This document shows, one piece after another, positions 50,441 to 62,482 of a stretch of DNA of 64,000 nt. Position 1 is the first letter of the stretch. Each line of letters begins with the position of its first letter. The stretch lies in the NCBI GenBank assembly GCA_031002005.1, contig CM061919.1, positions 16,935,687 through 16,999,686 of the forward strand, written 5' to 3'. The translations under genes were made by a program, and so were the position numbers. The notes below the pieces were generated by a model that was not told the DNA's origin, made no database searches, and saw nothing but the letters and a program-made list of their open reading frames with translations. This stretch comes from Vandiemenella viatica. Taxonomy: Eukaryota > Arthropoda > Insecta > Orthoptera > Morabidae.

Positions 50441-50639
50441 GCTGTTTTGTTGGGATGCTGAGCAAGGTAAAAAGTGCAAGGCAATTCGCATAACAAACAA
50501 AAATAATCCGTTTGTTCAGAGATACAAAGTAATCAGTTCAGTTATTGATATGGCCGATTCCCTGAAGTATTTGTTCGCAACAGTACAAAACAACATGAAA
50601 AGGGACTTACACATTGATTCAGTCGTAGGATGATTTTAT

Positions 50640-51140
50640 TTAATGCTGCGATTCATAGGTCGAATATTGAAAATTTGTAATGCACAAACAAAGGAGACAC
50701 TGTGGAAAACTCTCGTGTGTCCACATTCTGACTACTGCTGCGCCGTTTGGGACCCGTTTCGTAGGGAGCTGATTTACAGTACAGATAAGAGCTGCTCGAT
50801 TCGTGACTGCTCGCTACAGTCCTTATGAAAGCGTCACAGAATTGATTCGTAGATTGAACATGGGATACTCTGGTAGACAGACGACGTAGGTTTCGTTTGC
50901 ACCTATTGGTAAACATGCGTACAACCACTTTCATTTTTGAGTACAATTCAATGTTCGTCCACCAACCTATTTGGGCTGCAATGACAGGATGCCACACTGA
51001 TGCTTATATGAATGCTTTCTTTCCTCGTGCTATTCGGAATTGGAATGCACGGAGTAGAGATTAATTCTGGCGCAAAGCACCCTCTGCCACCCATAAATTT
51101 CTGAATTTCAGAGTATATGTGTAGATGTAGAAGATTTACT
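50640..51140 (+). pseudogene. 3' fragment of another LINE
   Basis: Plus-strand pieces ETLWKTLVCPHSDYCCAVWD (near 50694) and MNAFFPRAIRNWNA (near 51009) are typical of the last part of LINE ORF2 ('L.RP...Y...VWDP' and 'SFFPRTI..WN.L'). Frame shifts and stops between them; no RT core. Confidence 0.55.
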
Positions 51141-52233
51141 TTGCCAGTACAGATCTTTCGGGAATTTTCTGTGCGGAGTTGGTTACATCTGGTCACGGAT
51201 AGTCAGTTTAGCAGTGGATATTTAAAGCATTTTTGGGTCTTTCGACAGAATGATCTGTGATTTTTGGCTGACTTTAGAATCTGGCGGGGACAATAACTTA
51301 GGGAAAATTTTGGCGGGATATAGCTAGCCAATCAGGGTGATTGACATAACGAAGGAAAGGGGTCAATGTCTTTAAAGATAGAAAACCTGGGTGTTTGGAA
51401 ATCTGTTGCATGTGAGAAACGAAAGCAAGCGGAGCTGGAAAGTCTACAGGGTGCAAGTGACGGTAGGAAGCAGGGTTGGAAGGCTGTTGGTTTGAGGAGA
51501 CTCTACCGAGTGGACTTGAGACACTCGTTTTAGTAAAGGCGATTATTTATCATTGCTATAAGCCTTAGCAAATGAAGACTATCATGTTTCACGTTTAACA
51601 CACAAACGTATCAGACGATAATAAATTCTCATTCCGCCCTCATACACGAATGAGTTCAAATCTCGTACATGTGTGAATGTTTGTATTATCATGTCTCATT
51701 CTGAAGCTGTCGTGAGTCTTATTTTACAGTTATGCCGACAGAAGAGGTCGAGACATAGCAGCAGAAAGAGCTTTACAAGGGATAGTTTTCCTTGCATTCC
51801 TTCGATTCCGTGTCAGGATGGAGGTTATTGCCGACGACAGAGGGCCTTCCAAGTTCATCAAAACTCCCGGCACCTGCAAACAACACCAACCGGAGTTGAG
51901 CCGTTGGTTTTCTCGATTTCAGTTAGGCATGATAAATACTCTTGCGCGACAAAAAACATATCGTGAGTGATCAGCAGTCACGGTTTAGCACAAAATCCTT
52001 CAGTTGAATCTCACTTTTCGCCAAATTACACTGTTGATGTGATTTTATTGTTGCGAAACGTATTTATTAATTTAGTTCACTGTTATTGTTGCCACGTTAG
52101 ACAACCTAATCTCCTAGAATAAAGAATTAAATCATGGTCAAACAGGCTCACCAGAACTAACAGATCCACACATTTATTGAAGGCGATGCCAGCGTGATTA
52201 AAGGAAATACATTTAGAGGAGTTCTCACTACAA
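51141..52233. other. Non-coding stretch
   Basis: No gene or repeat boundary I can support. Confidence 0.4.
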
Positions 52234-52560
52234 GGGAGCGTCCATAAACTACGTGACTCGGTCGTCAAGAAAGGGGTGCGGGGTTCTGAGACAAGCCACG
52301 TAGCTTTTCATTCATATTATTTGTCACAGTTAAAATAAGGTACTGAACACACATCTTGTAAATATTTATTCCTGTCATTTAAGTATCCCAGTACGTAATT
52401 TACAAAAGTCTGACAAGAGAAAACAGTACAAAATTTCTTTTTAAATCGATATTGAAAGAAGCTACATGCCACGTGGTAGGGGGGAAGCAAAAGCCACGTC
52501 AGACCGCATGGGGGGAGGGGTGTTCAGAGTTGCCAAGCTACGTAGTTTATGGACGCTCCC
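52234..52560. mobile_element. MITE, GGGAGCGTCC family, third copy
   Basis: GGGAGCGTCCATAAACTACG at the left and CGTAGTTTATGGACGCTCCC at the right: a perfect 20 bp inverted repeat. Internal blocks match the copies at 13209 and 34795. Confidence 0.85.
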
Positions 52561-53219
52561 AAGTGATTTGTTAAGTGCGTCTTAGCTAAAACCTCTTGCG
52601 TTAGTGTTTATCCTTGGTTCTAACAGATTTTCAAATATTTTAGATCATTCCACTGTTATCGTAGACGCGAATAACATGTACACCCAACTTTCTAATTATT
52701 ATTCCTGCATTACTGAAAATCATTATTCTTCCTTTAGCTGCACCACTCACCATGCTTCTCAGTTCACTTGAAAACTTGGTTGGTAATGGATGCCTCTATC
52801 TGACCTGCTTGTGCCGTAGCTCCAACTAAATCTCTCGATATAAAGGGCAATAAACCGTCTTAATTGGTGATGTTTAAATGCTAATTTTATTCACAACACA
52901 TTACATATAATCATTTATTGAGTTATAGCTATTGCACTCACTAGTCACGTTGTTTAAGCGTTTGCCTAATCGCCCCTATCTAATTTCTGGATCTATGGAA
53001 AATGAATGTGTTGTATTGTATTTCACGAGTACCAGTAGATTGAAGGAGAAATTCTATCTAGGGAGCCTAATTTTACTGCGCAATATTCAGTACTGTAATT
53101 ATTAACCGGCAAATTTTTAGCCCCCTAAAGCAGTAATTTTAGAAGCTGCAGCTTACACTGCTATTGATCTTTAACCTACATATATAACAAGTAATTAAAG
53201 ATGTGCCAGTTAATGAAAC
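52561..53219. other. Non-coding stretch
   Basis: Nothing recognised. Confidence 0.45.
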
Positions 53220-54095
53220 ATGGCACTAAGGTTCAATGGGAAACAATCAGTATGTTACAATTTCCTGGTAATATTCTGCTACTCACAGATATGGATATAC
53301 AGGACTTATGATGACAGTATACTAAAGATAAAAATAGGGAACAGAAATGTTGAAATAAATTCGGTCAATTATCAGGTAAAATTACAATTGATGGCAATAG
53401 CACGGATATTAGTAGCAGATTAGTACTAGCACACACAACCGTCTCGAAAATAGAAATCTTCCAGTATCAAATAATGTCCCATAACTATGAAAGAAGGTTC
53501 TGAAACTATAAGTACGGAGCAGAACACTTTAGAGAACTGGACTTTGGAATATCACAGAAAGAAAAAGAAGCCTTAGAGCTTTATGCGTCGTTAATGTTGT
53601 GGTCATTAGAAGGGTAAAGGACTGGGAGCAAGGAACGGAAATTCGACCACAGCCTTTTAAAGGAATCCTGGAAATCACCAGGAGAGAGTTCGAGAAACTG
53701 TGGAAAATCAAATCTGGACACCTGGAAGGGAATTCCTACATGGGTTTTCCCAGGCCTTATCGTTAAGGTTCATCCTCTGGGATAGAAAGAATTAAAAAAA
53801 AAAAAAAGTTTTCAAGATCGATAATAAAGGACGATGAAAATTAAGTGGACAGATACAACATTATGTGAACATGTTCTAGGAATAGCAACAATAAACATGA
53901 TGGGTCATATTTTAAGACATGCCGAACTTGTTAATCTGATGGTGAATTAAATAACTGAACAGAATGACTTTTCGGGAAACCAAAGATGCTTATATGGAAA
54001 AGCAGCTGAGGACACGGGGAATAATGGGAAGGAGTCACAAAACACATCGAGGATGAAACAAAAAATAGTTTACCGTTTGCCTGCCCTTTCCGTAA
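53220..54095 (+). pseudogene. RTE LINE 3' fragment with a SINE-like insert
   Basis: The frame near 53300 reads DDSILKIKIGNRNVEINSVN, aligning with the 3' domain of the RTE LINE at 19350 (SLNIKIGSDEIREVSEFCYL). Farther on, TINMMGHILRHAELVNLMVN (near 53888) is the RTE C-terminal 'M.GHILRH..L' motif. Between them, 53590-53720 resembles the SINE-like repeat of 44.8 kb. Stops throughout. Confidence 0.55.
53590..53720. repeat. SINE-like interspersed repeat, third fragment
   Basis: GTCATTAGAAGGGTAAAGGA and CAGCCTTTTAAAGGAATCCT correspond to blocks of the 44.8 kb copy. Confidence 0.4.
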
Positions 54096-54232
54096 TTCTT
54101 TAGTTCTGTACATTTAACCAGACTTATATTAGTTTCACCTACCTGTTATAGTATGTTGAATATGTTGCAGTCGACTTCCCAGTGTCAGATTTACTTGAAA
54201 TTTTACACACATTCTCTGTCACGGTTACAGTA

Positions 54233-55400
54233 CAAGGGCGTTTCGGATGCTCTCTTTATAGCTTCGAAGTACTCCCTTCGGGCATCTACACATTTGCTCC
54301 AGAGATTTTTCCCAGGCACTCTAGGCGCATCGGAAGACCCCTATAAGAACCTAGTTCAGAGCGGTCGTCCCAGAAACCTGTATCACCACACTGCCATCAA
54401 AACAATGTCCTCTGAGACTGTCTGAGCTACGACGGAACTGCAAGGAAACTGGGGCAGAGTTATCAGGTTGGCTTCGCCAGGAACTCACGGACGTGGATGG
54501 GAGCACCTAGTTAGTGGCATTCTCCTTTCGCATTCGGAGACTCCTTTTTCTCAGTATATTGAGAACATACACGCAATAGGCAGTATTGATGGTCTATCCT
54601 AGAGATATAAACTCATTGTGAACCACACCCTTACCGTCTAAAACGGCAACCAGAATTGTTTTCTCTTTAACTTTCTCATTCTTGCCTTCTTCTGTTTGGG
54701 CGACCGTGGAATGTGCTACAAGGCACACTGGAGTTTTGTTTCCGGGTCGTACCCAAATGCCCATCTTTTATCCCCGTTAACATTATCTACCGTAATAAAT
54801 CAGGCACAGTGAGAACTAATTTCGAAAAAAATCATTCACAATCATCACTCGATAGGTCCTTAGCTCGTCCGTCAACACTTCGTGGATCAGTTTGGCGCAC
54901 ACCTTTGCATGTTGAGATTGTCCATGACGATAGTGTGCACAGAGGCTATTTGAATGTTCAGTGTCTATTCAATCATTCAAAGGTCAGATCTCTACATATC
55001 ATGCACAAGAGTCACATTTTCGTCTGTGTGGCTGGTTGATGGCCATCCAGAGCGGGGATTGTCGGTCAGCTCTTCTCGGCCCTCAAACATCTTTAAAAAT
55101 TGTGAAGACGTTAGAGCAGAGTCCCTGTAGGCTTGCTGCGTCAACTAATTGGTAAAAAGTTTGCCTAGTTTGGCGCAGAACTTGGACGTGTACCGTTATT
55201 TGATCGCTTGCTCCATCGCGTGTCGTGACGAGGTTCACAAAATCAACGATGCTGACGCAACCACTGCTTGGACGCGTTGTGAAGGCAAGCATCAACTATA
55301 TCCATGCCCATTCCCGTATCTATCCCATATGGTCCGAACGCGCTGCAAATACAGTCGCTTCACAATAAAATCACTTGCATTACTCCATGAACTCACCCTG
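54233..55400 (-). mobile_element. Decayed mariner element
   Basis: TA stands outside both ends (54231-54232, 55401-55402). The ends are only loosely inverted (CAAGGGCGTTTCGG on the left, ACTCACCCTG on the right). A mariner transposase relic fills the element on the minus strand. Confidence 0.65.
54240..55222 (-). pseudogene. mariner transposase relic
   Basis: Reading from 55222 downward in mixed frames: MEQAIK...KFCAKLGKLFTN, QQAYRDSALTSSQFLKMFEG, REELTDNPRSGWPSTSHTDE, SVHTIVMDNLNM, DKRWAFGYDPETK (where the first catalytic D of the mariner 'TGDE.W' motif would be), GVVHNEFISLG and, near the end, AWEKSLEQMCRCPKGV. The order matches mariner from the N-terminal helix-turn-helix to the C-terminus. 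The second D and third D motifs are not readable. Many stops. Confidence 0.7.
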
Positions 55401-55688
55401 TATGTGCAGATCATTTTCTTTTCAAATGTGAGAGTAAGGCAGTGCATTCGAAAAGTCGAATCGTAAGCAGCACGACCGTACTCCCCTCCCCCCCACCTTT
55501 ACTCTAATAGGCTCAACACATTTTTGTACCGTAATATCTTTAGTCTGTAAGACACTATATGCATCAGTTCTTTGTTACTCACAGAGATCAGCAAGCTTGA
55601 TTTACGCATTAAATTTTACTTTGTTCCTCTCCTTAGTTTGGAAATTGTTGACATTCAAATTTACACAATGACGACACTCACTGATGAT
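55401..55688. other. Short non-coding spacer
   Basis: Includes the left 8 bp flank (CTGATGAT, 55681-55688) of the next element. Confidence 0.4.
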
Positions 55689-56531
55689 TAGGGTTCGGAT
55701 CTTCATGACCAAAAAAAATAGAGAAATATGCAGGCAAATATGACCTTAAAAATTGGTAAATGACCTAAAAATGACAATATATGACCAAACATTTAAATTT
55801 ACTATACATCAAAACATGCACAATTATACATCATTTATTTTATCTAGCAGTGTCGTTTTCATGTAGACAGCATAATTTGCTTCCGTGCACTCGCTGCACT
55901 ATTGGGAAATTAAATTTTAAATCGTTTTTTAAAGTCAGTTTAATTTCAGATAATTTACAGAATAGAACTCTTTCATCTGTACTAAAATACTCCTCTCTAA
56001 ATTCCCTTACGTAACTTCGCACTTTCAGACAATTTTATTTTCGGCATGGCGGTAGGTCTGCTCACTGATCCACTGCAGATTTAACGATGAATAAGGATAT
56101 TTCATTGATATATTGATAGACGCGGATCGACACTGTCATACTTCTGCTGCATTGTCAAGATTAAAAGGGGGCGGGGCGAATATTACGTTTAGAGGGTGAC
56201 AACAATGATTAACTTTAATTCTTGACTGGTGATCTCTGACCACGGTGAATAGTTGTTTTTCCCCCCTAGCAAAAGTACAGTTCTGTGAATAATTATGTTA
56301 ATTTCTTCTCATCTATATCTAGTGAATTCGCGGTACTATTAAAAAAACTACCAGATTTTTCCTCAAAATATGACCCTAAATATTATCGAAATATGACCAA
56401 ACCTAGGAAAATGGTCTGAATATGCATTTATATGCTGTATAAAATACAATCAGAAACACTGAATCAGTGTTTATTCAGCTCAAAAAGAAGGCAGGAAAAA
56501 AATATGATTTGTCCTAAAGACCCAAACCGTA
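55689..56531 (-). mobile_element. Non-autonomous hAT (hAT-E) with CGGBP1-like finger
   Basis: Ends TAGGGTTCGGATC and, reverse-complemented, TACGGTTTGGGTC; flanks CTGATGAT and CTGACGAT (56532-56539) match at 7 of 8. The word ATATGACC recurs near both ends (55738, 55778, 56367, 56390), as expected of subterminal binding sites. Confidence 0.7.
55840..56022 (-). pseudogene. CGGBP1-like zinc-finger fragment
   Basis: Minus strand: MRSYVREFREEYFSTDERVL FCKLSE... resembles the N-terminal zinc-finger region of CGG triplet repeat-binding protein 1 and of the hAT transposases it derives from ('VREFG...FSTDG..LFCK.CE'). The second cysteine of the finger and most of the transposase are missing, with a stop after about 60 residues. 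Likely the remnant of the DNA-binding domain only. Confidence 0.6.
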
Positions 56532-56539
56532 CTGACGAT

Positions 56540-57521
56540 CATCAAAACTGTGCGAGTACTTCCCGTAGTCGTACAAAAATTTAATTTGTACACAGATATG
56601 GTTTCCCCCTAAATCATGAGTCTAAAATTGGTGATTTTTCGTGCATTTATGCCATGTCCATCCCAGACGTGAGTACACTTTGTGCATCAATAGTTTTGAC
56701 CTGGATGACATTACAACCCACAGATTTTCAATATAAATGGATCTTAGTCAGCTTAACCAATGAGTTAAATTTTAGTTATTCCCCTCATTACTTTTAAAGT
56801 TAGTGATATTCAATGTTTTTAACCAATTGCAGCCCTCACTTGTCGATCATCTTCAAAATTTTAGAGTACTTTCGTCATTCTAGAAAGAGGTAATTTTGTT
56901 CTAGTGTTTGGCAGTGTCCTCCATCTATCGTCTAGCTGTGTAATGCATGTATCGAAGGTAACGGTGGAAATTTCGAACACCTGTAACATGAAATTGAATA
57001 AATGTTTTCCCCCCAACTCTGCATTGCGTCCTTTTATTTCATGTACAGTACCTCTGCTAATAATTTGCCATGATGTTTCAGATCATAGGTTTCTATATAA
57101 TTCTGAATAGTTTTGATGTTTGTAACTCTGCATATGGTATATCCAGTAGATAAAGAGAAATGACAACTTAAAAATAAAAAGACAAATTTAGTTAAAACAT
57201 GAGCTGGATCCAGTAAAGGAAATCAAATCTCAACAAAAACGATTCTTTTTAAAATAGGGCCAAGTTACCAATACACAACAGCTGAGAATTCGGTCTTTGT
57301 GGTGACAAGACCTTAAACCTCTTTAAAGTTTGAAATGTCCTAGAGAAAATCATAACATTAAATCTTCCAGTTTAGTAAAAAAAAAAAGGCATGCTTAATG
57401 GTTGAGTTAAACTTTTATATCTGTAAACAGAATTGGCTCCCCCTACTGCAAGAATTGTTTTTTAGGGATTGTTATTTTTAGCAGAAAGAAGCACACAGAC
57501 AAGTAAAGCAAGTGGAAAAAC
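56540..57521. other. Non-coding stretch
   Basis: No gene or repeat boundary seen. Confidence 0.45.
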
Positions 57522-58239
57522 AGCATAACCAGTGGCGGCCCTAGGGCGGTGCGACCGCACCGGGCGCCGTTATATGGGGGGCGCCGAAAATGCAGCGAGA
57601 GATCGTCTGCGCAAAAAATGAATTCTGTAATAATTAATATATTATTTTAACACACATCATGTAGAAGATTTTATGAAAGTAAGAGTTTCAGCTTGATGCA
57701 TAGTCGTATGGTATCATAGAATAGAGTCAATTAGAGTTGCTACTAGAGTCAGTTCGAGTTATTCAAATCATGAAAGTTACAACTCGTTCCAAAGTTAGCA
57801 CCCTCCCGTGCCGCGTTGCGCCTCTCCCGCACCTGTTTCATGCCTTCTCGGCTGTAGTCTGGGAAGTTCATGCATGGGGCGAGATTCAACCTATTTCTCT
57901 CTTTCTACCATATTAAACCTTCGGTGATCACAATTAACGTTGGTATCATAAATATTTACAAAGCTTATCAGTCTTTTACAGACAGGACATGTCGCTAAAG
58001 TAAAAAAAAATAAAACTGTATGGCGCACAATACTTAAAAGAAAACAAAATCAAGACGAAATTGAGAACGCTTCAAAATTGCTGTTTTTTCTTTTTTTAAG
58101 TCGCCTGAATCGTCGTCACCAAAACTAGTTCAACACGAGACGGAAGAAAATTTTTAATGGAAGTTATTCAAATGAGGCTTATGATGAAAGCAGCATTTGC
58201 GAGAAGATATATCTATGGCTAGAACGTCGTCTGCTGTTC

Positions 58240-58922
58240 AAAATATTACAAATGGGTATACAAGACATGCCACCACAGTCGCCTTTTCAAAGTACAAATT
58301 ATGACAATATTTCAAAATTGTCGCCCATTGACTCTGCTGACAGAGATGAAATAATTATTGAAGCAACGAAAAAATCCAATATAAAAAAATCATGGACGTC
58401 GTTTACCAAATACTTATTTTTAAAAACACCAAATGAAGAAACTTATAAAAGTAGATAGTTCCTTTATTCTAAATCTGCGGATAAAGTATATTGTTCATAT
58501 GTTGTTTATATAACAGAAGGTCTCATTTTTATTTGGGAAAGAAGGATTGGATGAATGGATTTACTTATCAGAGCGTCTCAAAACTCACGAAACTTCATCA
58601 GATCACAGTCACACAATGCTCAGTTGGATAGAAGTGTTAATTCCATTAAATAACTAGACAAGCATTTGTATATACAGACTGAAGACGAAAAATCACAGTG
58701 GGTTGCAATCCTCTAATGAATGATATCTTGTTCAGACGAAGCTTTGGATCTGAAATAGTAAATAATTCTAATGATGGTAACTTCCAGGGTATATTGCAAC
58801 TGCTAGGAAAATATTACCTTGTGGTGATGGAACATCTCCGTCGTATTGCTAATAACGAGAATAATATCTTATTAGATTGGCAAAAGTATTCAAAACGAAT
58901 GAAGTTCGTAATAAAATTTTGA
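58240..58922 (+). pseudogene. ZMYM1-like hAT transposase N-terminal fragment
   Basis: 58252-58458 reads SPIDSADRDEIIIEATKKSN; near 58548 DEWIYLSERLKTHETSSDHS; then 58698-58922 NDGNFQGILQLLGKYYLVVM and EHLRRIANNENNILL. This follows the region after the TTF-type zinc finger in hAT proteins annotated zinc finger MYM-type 1 ('W..l..rl..He.s..H', 'G.F..llell...D..l..Hl'). The catalytic and dimerisation domains are not found elsewhere in the element. Stops and shifts separate the pieces. Confidence 0.65.
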
Positions 58923-59083
58923 CTATAGTTAGGTTATCTAAATATTTTTCCATCATACTGAATTGAACTCTTGATGTAAGTCACGTCGAACAATTATCTT
59001 TGACTTTGATTTTTGCTGACACTAATGAAGACGAAGTATTACGCTTGCAATCCGGAAAGTGACTCTGCCCAGTTTAGCATTGA

Positions 59084-60340
59084 GGCCTAAAACAGACGAG
59101 GCGTTTTGCGCCGCGCGGCGGTCGAGTCGACGCATGGTCCAATGTAATTAAATGGGGCAAAACACACGATGCCGCGCGGCCCCGGCCGCCGCGCGCGGCG
59201 CATGGTTTCCCCGCGACTTACGCGCGGCGCCGCCTCGTCTGTTTTGAACTCGCGGCGTGGAGGCGGCGCGGCGACACAGCCAACTGAAGAAAATAAATCA
59301 GAAATTAATTTTTCTACCCTTTTTGTATCATTACACTTTAGTGTTCAAATGTAAAACACTTAATATGCCATTACATTAAATACTCACAATGAGAATTCGA
59401 ATTTAATTTTTTACTTTTCTTGAAATTATTTCCTGATTTCATATTATTTTAATAATACACCTTTTTAGAACTCCAAATTTAATATTTTTCTATTGATCCA
59501 GCACCGAAACTTTATCTTACGTTTTAACTTAATCTGTACCTTTGAACCGTAATATACAATCTGAGTGTTTGATCGTTTCCAAAGAATGTGAGAATCCTAT
59601 TTTTTATGACTTCTCATATTTTTGATTTTACTAGGGAAAAATGAATTCACCAGCACCGATGTCGTCGTTTTTTCTTGTGCTAAATAAATAAAGAATTAAA
59701 ATTTAATTACTCTATTTTTACTTTTCTAATAACTTCCTGATCTGATTTTATACCGGTACTTTTATACATTGAAATTTGTTTTCTATTGATCCAACAATGA
59801 ATTTTATCTAAACTTTGATCTAAATCGCATTATTATCAATAGATTTGAATCTTAAAATACAGTTGGAATGGTTGGTTGACTCCAAGAAATGTGACGAGTT
59901 GCCATAACATGAACGATATATAATAAATAAAATGATTTCTTCTAACTTTAAAGCAATGACCAGGCTTTCTTCTGGATGTATGCTGCTTCTCATCACGGTT
60001 GTTTCTTTAAGCAGCTCTTGTCTTACAGCGGTAAGCAACTCATTGAAAGAGGACTAAAACATCCCCGTAAATTTTAAAAAAAACTTTTCTTCATTCCTTT
60101 TCAATTGGGGCCACAGGGTATAAAAGAAAACCTTTTTCACTCCGTTCTGATAATATTGGATGAATCCAATAGCGCCTATTTTTTCTTCTCCTGTTCCATC
60201 TTCGGTACAGCAACCATAGAAGCATTACATTCTCGTCTTCTATATCCATTGTTCCACAAACAACTGAGCTATACGCGACAAATAGCGAGTCCGCGTGGCG
60301 CCCGCCGCGCGGCCGGAAGTCGCTCCGTCTGTTTTAGGCC
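59084..60340. mobile_element. Harbinger-like non-autonomous element with TGA duplication
   Basis: GGCCTAAAACAGACGAGGCG on the left and CGCTCCGTCTGTTTTAGGCC on the right, with TGA outside both ends (59081-59083, 60341-60343). The first 180 bp are very GC-rich (CGCGCGGCG repeats); the centre is AT-rich with no transposase. Confidence 0.78.
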
Positions 60341-60878
60341 TGATACTTAACAAAAGTTCGATTTGGATATGAACGATTGTCGAGACCAAAGATATGACAG
60401 TCGATCCAATTTGGTAGGAGGAACAAATGTGGCAAAAGCAAAATTCTGAACCAGTATCGTCAATCATTTTTTAATTAAAGTAACTGTCATTAAATTTGGT
60501 AATAGCTAGTGCCGCCAAAATATCAGTTAAATCGGTTTTCTTGTCCGGATTTATTTGAAGAATATTTGTGTTATTCTCTCGATTAAAAAAACGATGGGAA
60601 GTGATATTCAAGCACTCAGGACTACCGCCAAACAATTTGCGAAACTCGTTTCAAGAATAGAGTTTCCAGCATCCCTACAGTTCGTTATCACTACTCTTCA
60701 GTTCGTGACGCCTTACTGAAACGAATTATTCAGTTGCAGCAACGGATACCTTGTCACTTAGCCAGATCATGGATCAATTTGAGATAATAATTACATTGGT
60801 GACTTGGTATAATACATTGTTTCAAAGGCTATGCAGACGAAAGTGGATTTATGAAAATCTTCACATGTGTTGAAAAAC

Positions 60879-61619
60879 AGCTCGGGGGTGGAAGAGGATA
60901 TTCTCTACCGCCCCGAAATTGTTACTGACCTGTTGAAATTTGTTTTGACAGCTTCGTTATAATGTCCTCTTCACGTTTTCCATCCTCCTTTCTCCGAAAA
61001 GTCGCCACGAATTAAATTAAAAATGCCGAAATGTGAGAGTGCAGCGCAGCTATTAGATGCCTTAGGCGCTCAAAACATATGAAATTTTTTTTGAAATGAT
61101 GGTTAAAACTTTTTTATAATATTTTATTGCCATTTTAGCTACATTTCGTTGTTAAAAGCCGCACGAAATTAACAAATAGAAAATTTCTATCCGAGATGCA
61201 GTACAAAATGGCTCGCCATCTTAGAATCGATACAAGCGATGAGAGATAATCGATTGCTACTGTTGTAAACAAATGCGTCGTTCCTGATATAGATGCTGCA
61301 GAACGGATTTCCCGTAAACTTTTTACTCTTGGTCCAGTCCGAATTTCAACCTAACCACGATCACTATAACAGAACTAATCTGTTTATGTTAATATGATCC
61401 CTGTACCAATAATCTTTGTGCCGTTTTTGCATTGTTGCTACCATTTCGCGGATGCGTAACGTCTCACATTTCGGCATTTTTAATTTAATTCGCGGCTACT
61501 TTTCCGAGAAAGGAGGGTTCAAAACGTGAAGAGGGCATTATAACTAAGCAGCTAAAACAAATTTCAACAGGTCAGTACCAGTTTCGGGGCGGTGGAAAAT
61601 ATTCCCTTCCACCCCAGCT
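60879..61619. mobile_element. Foldback element with about 170 bp inverted repeats
   Basis: Left arm 60879-61045 and right arm 61455-61619 are inverted copies (shared words: CCGCCCCGAAA, ACTGACCTGTTGAAATTTGT, CCTCTTCACGTTTT, GAATTAAATTAAAAATGCCG). A central loop of about 400 bp has no gene. Confidence 0.85.
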
Positions 61620-62482
61620 CGGAATTTGAGCTCTGATAACTGGCAGTTGGAGAAATTGATTCCCAGAGTGGAAAATTTCCTATTATTAACCAAGTCAGAT
61701 GACTAAGAAAGTAAAGATTTTTTGAGTATAGCCATAAATGAAATAGCAACAAATCCAAAAGAATTGTTTACAAACAACATGTTTTTGCATATCATCGATA
61801 GAATAAAGAATGCGTTGGTCACTCTATTAGCACAACTTTCCAAGGGCGTAGCAGGATTAGCTTCACAGTGGGGAAAAAACAATGAAAAATACTTGTTGAA
61901 AATGGTTTTACCTGGTGGGGGGAGGGGGAATAAATGCATTTAACCTGTTTAAGAATTAGTTCGTGAGGGTTCTGGGAAAATTTTGGTAAGTTTATTTTTC
62001 GGTATTAAGAGTGGGAATTTTTATTTTCATATATTTTCTATTTTTAAATATTTTAAAAAATTATTAAAAACTGCGAATTTGACGTGTAAGTGAAGTGAGC
62101 ATTGTGTTCGCCACAGTAGCTCAAATAAACCTTTTCAAACATATAGTATTCCTTTTTACTGTTGTTTCTCATTCATACCGCTGCTATCCTATACTAATTT
62201 TTCGGAGGTTTGAGTTATTATCATATATAAAGATTATCTTTTGCCCGCGGCTTTGCTCATTCATAAAGAATTCATATACATATTCATATCCGAATCGCAC
62301 GGGAACTGCTATTTGGTATAACAGTAGATGACCAATACATTATTCCAAGCAGTTCAGTAGTTTCGACGTGAAATAGAAAAATATCCGAACTAACAAACTT
62401 TTACATTTATGACATTAGTAGGATATAAAAACTGTATGTTATCTTCAATCTATCTATATGGGCAACTTAATAAACCATTGGA
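61620..62482. other. hAT-C interior, no gene seen
   Basis: AT-rich, with no recognisable coding. Confidence 0.45.

Noticed and set aside
59160..59280. Possible CpG island or promoter
   Set aside because: The GC-rich block is the end of a Harbinger-like element with matching inverted terminus.
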